The position numbers and the translations under genes were made by a program. This document shows positions 54,885-64,000 of a stretch of DNA of 64,000 bases, in pieces (the first letter of the stretch is position 1; each line of letters opens with the position of its first letter). A model generated the notes under the pieces. The model worked only from the letters and a program-made list of their open reading frames with translations. It had not been told where the DNA came from and did not search any database. Source of the DNA: Euphorbia lathyris (taxonomy: Eukaryota; Streptophyta; Magnoliopsida; Malpighiales; Euphorbiaceae). The stretch is taken from positions 53,197,001 to 53,261,000 of the forward strand of contig NC_088916.1 in assembly GCF_963576675.1 (NCBI RefSeq). The letters are read 5' to 3'.

Positions 54885-55627
54885 CTAGCTTGTCACCCGT
54901 GCTTTGCACGGTAATCATATATCATCAGATTATTTGAAATTTTTATTAGTAGTTATAGAATTTGAAGCAAAATAAAATAAAAGGATTTTTGAATTAATAC
55001 CTACCATAATTCATTTATATATTGTATAAGCTATAAATATAGATGTGCTTTTGTAGTTTTCCTATTCTAATTACTAATATTTCCATTCAAATCTTGTTCA
55101 AATCATTAAATAAATAGGAAGACTACCCATTTTGTTTATTTTTCATTCAAGGAAAGAATAATAATACCTAACAAAATTAGGAATATTAAATATATATTTA
55201 CAAAAATTTAAAAAAATTCCTATCAAGTCATAATCTAATATTAATATAGAAAATACTACAAATTTCATGCAATGCAATGTTGAGATTTAATCCCCTTCAA
55301 TAATTTATTAATTATGTGTAATTCTTAAAATTTCTATTTATAATCAAAGCTACAGATCAAAGAAAACTCATAAAGTTCTCCTTAAATTCCCAAGAAAAAA
55401 TCTAATATAAAAATGTCCCAAACTTTATGTTGTAGATGACTCTTTTACCTTAAACGGATGCTCCAATAGTTGCCTTTTTCCTAGGTGCTATTTGAGTGCC
55501 TATTAAAAGAAGAGTTTACCCAATATCCAACGTCATCATTCAGACAGCCGACCTTGTATTCCTTTGCGCTCATTCATCATCTGTATCAAATCCAAGGAGC
55601 AGAAGCATTCGTTTTTCTCGTGTCTAC
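54885..55627 (-). mobile_element. 3' end of the duplicated Helitron D, cut by element C
   Basis: CTAG at 54885-54888 and hairpin CCGTG-ctttg-CACGG, matching 38305 onward up to TGTCTAC, where the LTR of element C begins. Confidence 0.75.
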
Positions 55628-57026
55628 TATTGGTCCCTGGTAATTAGTTCCAAGGGGGGGGGGTTAGGAACTAATATAACTTTTTCGCGTTTTAATTAAG
55701 CTGACTGGAAGTTATTTTGAGAGTTTATTAACTCAGCTTTTGGTCAGCTTAGTGAGATATATTTCAAGACAGCTTTAGTCAGATGTTGACTAAAGTTGTT
55801 TTCTTGTGAGTTAAGAATTGACACTCTTGGAGGTCAGCTTCTAACTCAGCAACACTTATTTACTCAAGGTCAGCTTAGACAATTTATATGCTGAGTAAAT
55901 ATAGCAAACAACACATACAATATAAGAGAGAGTTCAGAGATTACTCAGTATCACTTATCCTGGTTCGGCCTCTCTGCCTACGTGCAGTCCCTAGAGTCCG
56001 CCGGGCTTTTTGAATCCAATACTGAGCTCTTTAACGGTAGAGCACAAACCAATTACAAGGCAGTTGAATATGCAAGAATACCTTCCTCTATTCGTCTACT
56101 CAACTCCTACTAAGTGCTACAAACCAGCACCTAGATTTCTCTACCACTGAATGCTTACAACCAAGCACTCAGCTTAACACTCTCAATATTCCTACTGATC
56201 ACGAAACTTGTTCTTTTTATACTAAAGAACACTTTATATGATTACACAACAATCAATCTAGCATTTACACAGAGAATAGAAAAATTGGTGTAAGATCTTT
56301 TTGTATTTGAGTGCTTTCAAGATTTTCTCTCTTTGTATTTTTCTCTTGATGGTTCAGTGATGATCCAAGGTTCTTCATTGTCCTTTTATAGAAGGAAATT
56401 GCAGATTTGGATCCTTTGAATTGTTGTTACCGTTAACACCAAAACGGCTCTTTTGGGGAACAATTTCTGGTCAGCTTCAGACTGTTCCGCCATTCCCTTT
56501 CTCTGTTTTCTTCAGGCGTCAGGTTTGTCTTCTTGCGTTTGGCTTGTCTTTTTGTGCCAGTTGTCTTTTACCAATAATCCAATGACCCATGTCTCTTGGA
56601 ATTAGTCTTTTGTGTGTCTTCGAGGTTCCAATTATTGGTGTAGAAGATTGGCAGACTTTGTCCTTTAGTGAACGGATCCTTCATGCTGTCCTGACTGTCA
56701 CTCAGCTTTATCTTTGGATGTTCAACTTCTGAGATGAGTTCCTTCTTGGTCAGCTCCGTTTTGTTTAACCGCTTCTGAAGAAATCTTTAACTTTAGTCAG
56801 CTTCGTTTTGCTTCTGAGTTCTACTCCACTCCGCTTACATTGAGTTTCCGTTTTGCTCAGCTTTGCTTGTGCTGACTTTTGTCCTGTCTTTACTTTATAT
56901 ATATATTCTTGCACTCAATATTGAACAAACACATTAGTACAATTAAATCAAAGCATTTAAATTTAATTGCCTCTTAATCATGGATGATTTTGTCAAATCA
57001 AAATCTTGTGGAAAGGTGTTTCAACA
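55628..57026 (-). repeat. 3' LTR of element C (1399 bp)
   Basis: The minus strand starts TGTTGAAACACC at 57026 and ends ...ACCAATA at 55628, so the terminal CA has become TA. A TATA box TATAAAAG is at 56383-56390 (minus). Confidence 0.92.
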
Positions 57027-57028
57027 AA

Positions 57029-57040
57029 CTCCCCCATTTT
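57029..57040 (-). promoter_or_regulatory. Polypurine tract of element C
   Basis: AAAATGGGGGAG on the minus strand, two bases before the TGTTGAAAC start of the 3' LTR. Confidence 0.88.
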
Positions 57041-57447
57041 GATGTTGGCAAAATACGTAATTACGGAACTCAGTTATAAGTTACCCCATGATTGATATTT
57101 TTGAAATGACTCCCCCGTAAGGGGTGCATATGTTGTCTTAACTTAATTCTAAACTTTCCAATGTTTGATTAGTTTTAAGACACTTGTGTATGCTGATTTA
57201 GTTAAATGTTGGATTTTTCAAGATCTGATCATTTAAGTATGTTTTTACTCAGTTTATTACCTAGGTGTTATTATAACTGAGTATTCTTTACTTCTTAATA
57301 TGTTTGTTCAATTTGATCGACCAGTTTGAGGAAATTGTACTTGCCATAGATTTTTTAAGAAAAGATAAAGCTAACCAATAAGGCAGAACATATAAATGTT
57401 TCTATGCAAGTTTTAAACAAACAACATTCACTAGACTATATCTAGTT

Positions 57448-60411
57448 CTACTTCTTCTTTTTCTGAGCCGAGTGATCATCTTGAGCAATTCCTTTGCCTT
57501 TCTCTTTATTCCCTAAAGCATTACCTGCAGGCTGAGTTCCTTTTTGACTTGTCTCCCCTGTTTTGCCATCATCGGGTTTGTAGAGGAAGGTTTCATTTCG
57601 AGCTGCAGATGAGAGATAATGGGAGTAGCGCTGAAGCTTCTTAGTGCTTTCACCCAAGCCATCAATTACTGGTACACTATCGTCCTGGACATGCCTAGGA
57701 ACCCGAAGGGAGCTGCTGATCATGCTAAGGAGGCATTCATGGGATTTGCTGAGCCAGGTGAGCGAGGCGGTGAGCTGACCAAACGATTGATGGTACATTT
57801 TGAGCAAGGCAGAATCATAAAACATCCGCTGGGCATTGTTGATGGGCATTGCCTTCATTATAGCTTGTGAAAAGCTCATGAGTTCACTGTTGGAGACTGG
57901 ATCAACATCCATCTGTGCTCTGTCTATGTTGAGGAGTCTGACAGCTTCACTTAGTTGGTCAATAGTACACTGAGAAGAGGAGGATACTAAGTCACGTGTA
58001 CTGGTCAGCTCAGCATTAAGCTTGGTGAAGCATTGTTGAAGTTCGGCAGACGTGGCAAACTCAGCATTGCCGGGTGTACTCGATTTGGTCAGCTCAGCAT
58101 TTAGCTTGGTAAAGCAGTCTTGCAACTCAGCAGAGGTAGCAGACTCAGGATTAGCAGTTGTGCTAGAGGTGGTCAGTTCCACTGATAGCTTAGCAAAATA
58201 GCTTTGAAGCTCAGTGGAAGTGGCATACCCTGGATTGACTTCTGACAGTTGATGAATTTTGCCTTCAAGCGAATTCATATGGGTTGCCATTGTCAGCATC
58301 ATTTCAGTCAGTTTGGCTATATGGCCTTGATTTGGTTGCTGAGTTTGAACCGTAGTAATAACACTGACCAGATCCTTAAGGCCTCGAAGTTCATTTAGAA
58401 GCTGAGTAATACCTGATAGTTGAGAGGACTCAGCTTGAGTGGATTGGTGTGCATCAGCTTGAGGAGTGGTTAAATATTGAAGCAAGGACTGAGCAGAAGC
58501 AATGACACGACGTCCTGACTCAGTAGCATTCAAGTATGCAAATTGATCTGCATTAGGCTCAGAGGCTGGTATTGAGCTTGATGGTGGTGGAGGAGGTGGT
58601 TCTTTGCCAGATTGAGTACCTTGATTGGTAACTGGACTTTGATGGATTTCTGGAGCTGAGTCATCAATATGTTGGGTTGAAGGCGGAGTTTGATTAGACA
58701 AGTTAATCTGCTCAGCTTGGAGAGGTGAAGTTGAAACAGGAGGTGTGCCACTTGGAGCAGCTTGGATTGGATCTTCAGGGTTTTTGGCTTGTTCCTCATC
58801 CTGAGTAACATAGGCTTGTTTTTCTACAGGATTTTCTGGTGGTGACTCAGTCTCATTCGAGAAGTATTGGAACTGGATTGTGGAGAGATCGGTTTCAAGC
58901 TCATCAATAGGAAAGTCGTCCATAAGATCAATTTGCTTTTGCGCCTTCTTCTTAAGTCTTCGTCGTGTCGGAGCTTTTGGGGATGAAAGGTCAGCTTGAA
59001 TTTCGTCGCTGGACTCAGTAGCAACTGTCTCCTCTTCTACAAGTTGCTCAATATGACCCTCAACATCATTACTTTCTCTTTTTCCCTGCTCAGCATCATC
59101 TTGAGATTTCTCAACATTGGTATGTTCTTCCTGCTCAGTATTAACTTCTTCCTCAGCATGAGTTTCATCTACAGCTTGTTGCTCAGTTCCTTTCTCAGCT
59201 GCTTCGTCTAGGTTAGTTCCTTGACCTGTAGAGATAGTCTCATCGAGTGGTGCAGTTTCAACTATTTGTAAGGTGTTAACCTTCTTCCTTTTCATCAAAG
59301 GGGATTCAGGGGTTTCCTCTTCATCCTAAGGCTCTTCTTGCCTTTTTCTCTTCTCTGCTAACTCAGCTTGCTCTTTAGCCTTGTCAGCTTTAGCTTTTTC
59401 CTGAGACACAAGTCTCACCTTTTTGGGGACAGCATGGATGTCTTTAGAGCAGGTTTCAAGAGCCTTCCTCTTCTTCTTCTTCTGCTCAGGCTGAGCTATC
59501 TTAGGAGACTCAGTATGAGTCTCCACTTCTTTTTCAGGTTCATGTTCAAGCTCAGCATCTGGTTGCTCAGCTTCTTCATCTTCCTCAGTATCTCCAGCTC
59601 ATTCATATCCTTTCAAGGGTTGATTGTATAACAGTCCATCCAGCAGAACTGCAGTGATTTCACTCCCCAAGCTACTTGTTTCATTTTTTGTCTCGATCTG
59701 CTTGTCTTCGAGAATTTTTGTGATTAGAGATCACAAGCGGAGTTTCTTACCACCTCGTTGAAGAGCTCCAACTAGGAAGACGGGAAGGTTGAATGGAGTG
59801 TAGGTTAGTATGTGCTAGATGAAGCACTGCTCGAAGTTGGAGGCGGATGAAGCTGAGCTGAGTTTGGGGAAGATAAAGTTGGTCAGCATGTAGTGGACCA
59901 TCTTTTGTTCTTTACCCATACAGGTGCTGGGTATTTCACCCTTATGATCCTTGGGTTTACAGAACCCCTTGAGCTTCTCAGCCGTGTCTTTTGGCACTTT
60001 CTCCTTTATTGTTCTAAACTCAATTCCTTCGTCTGGTAAATCTAGTAAGGTGGCTAGATATGCAGGGGTGACAATGATTTTCTGACCTTTAACCGTGGTC
60101 TCCAAATAATCAGAGTCATCTTCATCAACATATAGATTTGAGTAGAATTCCCGTACTAACCTAGGGTAGGTTGTTCCCGAGAGAGAGAAGAGACCAGCCC
60201 ACTTGTTCTTCTCGATCCAGTCACAAAAGGGCTTCTCAGAGGTGACGAATCCTGGAGAGAACCATCTGCATTTTAGAACCTCCAGATTGTTGACCTTTTT
60301 GTGTACTTTGATCATTTTCCTTTCTATTTGCGTCGAAGGACCCGCGTGGTCAGCCTGAGTGGGTTTGTTTGAGGTTTGAGTTTTAGGGGTTTTGTCTTTA
60401 CCGGAAGCCAT
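57448..60411 (-). pseudogene. Third ORF of element C, about 988 codons, with at least four stops
   Basis: The ATG at 60411 opens a frame that can be followed to the stop at 57448. N-terminal domain (residues about 45-200) with FCDWIEKNKWAGLF, YPRLVREFYSNLYVD and VTPAYLATLLDLPDEG, matching element B. A Trp codon after FEQCFI is TAG (59815), and further stops are near 59724, 59600 and at 59326. The middle is acidic and Ser/Thr/Gln-rich; around 58000-58210 a 28-30 residue repeat of the type ATSAELQxCFTKLNAEL occurs three times and looks coiled-coil. The last 60 residues are Lys-rich. No membrane segment. It may be a structural or nucleic-acid-binding accessory protein; function unknown. Confidence 0.82.
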
Positions 60412-61010
60412 TGTTGAAGGTTTTAAGGTTTTAAGGAGAGAGAGAAGTTCGATTGCAGGAGATTACAAGCGTAAAGAGTGAAGAGTGGGGATTCTTCCAC
60501 TTTTTATATAGATTTACGGCGGCCCTTATTCATTAACTAGCTGTTTTACCTAGGGATGTTCAACCGACAAAGATTCTGTCATTTATGACATCTTCGGCGC
60601 ATGGGATTTGCCATTAATGTGCGTCTTTCCAAGGTGCCAGAGGTTACACGTGTAGGTTCATTTTACGCGAGTGGGTTTCTTTTTGATTTTTCTAGAATTC
60701 GAAGCATTCGTGATGTTGAGTGCCCATGTTTTGTCTATCTCTAAATAACTCAGCATATGTTTGAGCACTCAGTATGTGCTTTTACTCAGCATAAGATGAA
60801 GACTCAATATGTCTATCTACTCAGCATAGGATATTTACTCAACATTTGTATCTACTCAGTATAACCACTCAATGTTTTAGCATGAGGTTATTTTTCTATT
60901 TTTAAACTTAATAGAGAGTAGATATTTATTGTTAATTTACTTAGCATGGCATTTGCACATTCATTCAAATTTCCACTCAGTATAGCAGTCATTCAATCAT
61001 ACAGAATTAT
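60412..61010 (-). other. Pol to third-ORF spacer of element C with ACTCAGCAT-like repeats
   Basis: Between about 60740 and 60985 (plus strand) ACTCAGCATA and variants (ACTCAGTAT, ACTCAATAT, ACTCAACAT) recur about nine times at 20-40 base intervals. The part next to the ORF start has a TATA-like TTTTTATATAG near 60500. No ORF. Confidence 0.65.
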
Positions 61011-64000
61011 TTAGAGTGGATTTGACATACCAATGGCTTCCCTCAGTATATTGAATTGTTCTCGTGCTAAGGGCTTAGTGAAGATATCTGCAAGCTGATC
61101 ATTTGTTGGCACATAGGTCAGCTTGATCTCATCTTTTAGTACATGGTCTCTGATGAAGTGATGCCTTATGCTAACATGCTTTATCCTGCTGTGTTGGACT
61201 GGATTCTTAGATAGATCAATGGCACTTTTGTTGTTGCATTTGATCTCTATTGTCTTTGTTTTGACTCCATAATCCTCAAGCTGTTGCTTTATCCATAAGA
61301 CTTGTGCAACACAGCTTCCAGCAGCCACGTACTCAGCTTCAGTTATAGACAGAGCTACGGATGATTGCTTCTTGCTGAACCAAGATACTAGACAGCTTCC
61401 AAGAAAATGACATCCTCCCGAAGTACTCTTCCGTTCTAGCTTATCTCGTCCATAGTCAGCATCAGTATATCCAATGAGTGTGAAGTCATTTGAGGTTGGA
61501 TACCATAGACCTGCATCAACTGAGCTTTGCAAGTATCTAAAAATTCTTTTCACAGCAGTTAGATGAGATTCCATGGGGTCAGCTTGATATCTAGCACAAT
61601 AGCATACTGAGTATTGAATATCCGGTCTACTAACAGTGAGATAGAGTAAAGAACCTATCATACCTCGATAGAGTTTACTATCAACTGACTTACTCTTCTC
61701 ATCCTTGCATAGGACAGTATCAGTACCCATGGGGGTTGATATTGGTTTGCAATCTACCATGCTGAATTTCTTTAACATTTCCTTGGTGTACGTAGACTGA
61801 CTTATAAAGATGCCATTCTTACCTTACTTGATTTGAAGTCCAAGAAAGAAGTTGAGTTCACCCATCATTGACATTTCAAACTCAGTTTGCATCTGTTGGC
61901 TAAATTCTTTGCACAAGGACTCGTTAGTAGCACCAAATATTATATCATCTACGTATATCTGTGCAAGTAGGGTATGTTTACCCTTTTTCTTAATAAACAA
62001 GGTTGTGTCAGCTTTTCCTCTGACATAGTTCCTGGTCAGCAGGAAATTGGTCAACCTCTCATACCAAGCTCTTGGAGCTTGTTTCAGGCCATATAAGGCC
62101 TTTTTGAGTTTATAAACGTGGTTTGGAAACTTTGAGTCTTCAAACCCAGGAGGTTGATTAACATATACCTCTTCGTTTATAAGGCCATTAAGAAATGCAC
62201 TTTTCACATCCATTTGGTATAGTTTAAAATTCATGAAACTAGCATAGGCACACAATATACGTATAGCTTCTAGCCTAGCAACAGGTGCAAATGTTTCTCC
62301 ATAGTCTATACCTTCTTGCTGACTATAGCCTTGGGCTACAAGTCGAGCTTTGTTTCTAATCACATTTCCATGCTCATCTAGTTTATTTCTAAAGACCCAC
62401 TTGGTTCCTATGGGCTTTTGATTCCTAGGTCTAGGTACTAGATCCCATACCTCATTTCTGGTGAATTGATCAAGTTCTTCTTGCATGGCATTTATCCAAT
62501 ATTCATCTTGCTCAGCATCAGCAAAATTCTTTGGCTCAAGCATTGAGACGAAGGCAACATTGCTAAGGTATTTTCTAAGCTGATCTCTGGTCATCAACTT
62601 GTTGTGGGCAGCATCAAGAATGGCATGTTCTGTATGTCCTCTTGGGATCTTTATTTCCTTGGGCAATGTTGAGTCGTTTGGAAGAGGTGTTTCTATAATC
62701 TCTACAGGAATAGATTGGTCAGCAAATGATATTTCAATTTATTGCTTACCTTGGGTCAGCTCCTGTATAGATGACACAGAGGCTTCTGGTTGATCAGCGG
62801 AAGCTGAGCTTGGTTCATCTTCTTCAGGCTGAGCTGGCTTACCTGTAGGGTCAGTTTCATCGAACTCAACATGCACAGACTCTTCTACAACCTGAGTTCT
62901 TTTGTTAAATACTCTATATGCTTTACTGTTTGTTGAGTACCCTAAAAAGATCGCCTCGTCAGCTTTAGCATCAAATTTAGCAAGGTTGTCTTTTGTATTG
63001 AGTATAAAGCATTTACACCCAAAGGCACGAAAGTATCCAATGTTGGGCTTTCATCCTTTCCAAAGCTCATATGGGGTTTTCTTAAGTATAGGTCTAACTA
63101 GAGCCCTATTCAGTATGTAACATGCCGTGTGAACAGCTTCACCCCAGAAGTACTTTGGAAGCCTATTTTCACTCAGCATTGTCCTAGCTATTTCGACAAT
63201 AGTTCTATTTTTCCTTTCAACGACCCCATTTTGTTAAGGTGTTCTAGGAGCAGAGAAGTTGTGGTCAATACCACTGGTTTCACAGAATTCATCAAACTGT
63301 TGGTTTTTGAATTCTCCACCATTGTCGCTTCTAATGTGAGCTACTCTTAGGTCTTTGTCATTTTCAAGCTTTTTAATCAGTATGGTAAACATCTCAAAAG
63401 TTTCATCCTTGCTGCTCAGCAAGATGATCCAAGTGTACCGAGAGAAATCATCTACAATAACCAAGGAAAATTTCTTACCTCCCAAGCTGAGTGGCTGGAT
63501 AGGTCCGAAAAGATCCAAGTGTAGTAATTCCAATGGTCTTTTGGTTGAGACAATATTTTTGCTATGAAATGACTTTTTAGTTTGTTTGCCTTGCTGACAA
63601 GCTTTACACAGTTGATTTTTTTCAAACTTTAATTTGGGTAATCCCTCAACTAATTGCTTTCTAGCTAATTTGGCAAGAAGGTCCATGCTGACATGCCCAA
63701 GTCTTCTATGCCATAGCCAGGAGTTGTCCTCTTTAGACACCAAGCATATGTTTTTAGAAAACTGTTTTTCTAGGTTTAACATGTATACATTTTCTACACG
63801 AGGGGCAGTTAGAATCAATTCATTTGTATTTTCCTCGAGTATTTGACACTTAGTATCATCAAATACAACCTTTCTGCCGCTCTTGCAAAGCTGAGCTACA
63901 CTCAGTAGATTGTATTTGAGACCTTTAACTAAGGAGACAGACTCAATAGTTGGGTTACCTCCGATAGTACCTGAGTCGACTATCTTACCCTTCTTGTTGT
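61011..64000 (-). pseudogene. pol of copia element C, window-truncated; several stops
   Basis: The minus strand from 64000 reads the end of protease (GSV..-type region just outside), pre-integrase ILTAPRVENVYMLNLEKQFS, integrase WHRRLGHVSMD, DLFGP and SDNGGEFKN, RT with [15 protein letters not shown] and YVDDIIFG (about 61955), and RNase H DADYGRD and ITEAEY, ending NPL-stop at 61011. Stops compared with relatives: Gln to TAA in TPQQNG (63234), Arg to TGA (63051-63053, the same codon as in A), Glu to TAA near 62740, Gln to TAA near 61822. Otherwise collinear and full length as far as seen. Confidence 0.92.

Larger units (their letters stand above)
49656..55627. repeat. Direct segmental duplication of the ADA2-upstream region
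   Basis: Blocks in order: 49656-50026 matches 25450-25814; 50027-50401 matches 28616-28999; 50402-55627 matches 33785-39047. The match is almost base for base. The duplicate lacks the 25815-28615 Helitron (clean empty site) and lacks 29000-33784 (deletion). It starts inside the third ORF of element B and is cut at 55627 by element C. Intergenic parts contain no gene. Confidence 0.92.
55628..64000 (-). mobile_element. Ty1/copia element C (SIRE/Maximus-like), 5' part outside window
   Basis: Read on the minus strand the window contains protease end, integrase, RT and RNase H (64000-61011), a 600-bp spacer, the third ORF (60411-57448), a polypurine tract (57040-57029) and the 3' LTR (57026-55628). 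It matches A and B throughout. It is inserted in the second copy of the duplicated block, so it postdates that duplication. The left flank TCTAC is the candidate 5-bp target duplication. Confidence 0.93.

Overview
This window is plant nuclear DNA, almost certainly from a eudicot. It is AT-rich and holds one intron-rich host gene among many nested transposable elements. The host gene, on the minus strand at 13636-25669, encodes the histone-acetyltransferase adaptor ADA2 (ADA2a type: ZZ finger, SANT, C-terminal SWIRM). I could assemble 13 exons, all in phase, into 569 residues. Its tenth intron is 6.7 kb and carries a stack of nested elements.

Layout: 1-7043 is most of a minus-strand Ty1/copia element (A) with its 5' LTR at 5535-7043. 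7044-8235 is an older plus-strand copia remnant. 8417-8828 is a 5'-truncated LINE with a 15-bp target duplication. 8841-13635 is AT-rich intergenic DNA with foldback elements and MITEs. 13636-25669 is ADA2. 25815-28615 is a plus-strand Helitron inserted about 145 bp upstream of the ADA2 start; it carries a parvulin-type prolyl isomerase fragment. 28616-29760 is a 1.1-kb foldback. 29840-32003 and 32451-34594 are minus-strand Helitrons, the first filled with a 63-bp minisatellite. 34595-40694 holds duplicated spacer, LINE RNase H remnants, a further Helitron end, two broken gene fragments and a SINE-like head. 40695-49657 is a plus-strand copia element (B) of the same family as A. 49656-55627 repeats the ADA2-upstream region in direct orientation. 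55628-64000 is a third copia element (C), minus strand, running out of the window.

Elements A, B and C share LTR ends (TGTTG...CAACA), a tRNA-iMet primer site (seen in A and B), a gag with several CCHC knuckles, a copia-order pol (protease-integrase-RT-RNase H) and an extra long ORF downstream of pol. That arrangement is typical of the SIRE/Maximus lineage. All gag and pol reading frames visible are broken, mostly by C-to-T type nonsense changes.

The history can be read from junctions. Three Helitrons are confirmed by empty sites in paralogous copies inside this same window. The segment upstream of ADA2 was first duplicated in tandem (a scrap of ADA2 5' UTR recurs at about 35804). A larger direct duplication then placed a copy of 25.4-39 kb after a breakpoint inside element B's third ORF; this explains why B has no 3' LTR here and why a broken copy of ADA2 exon 1 lies at 49822-49874. 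Element C inserted into the second copy afterwards. ADA2 is the only gene I would call functional.
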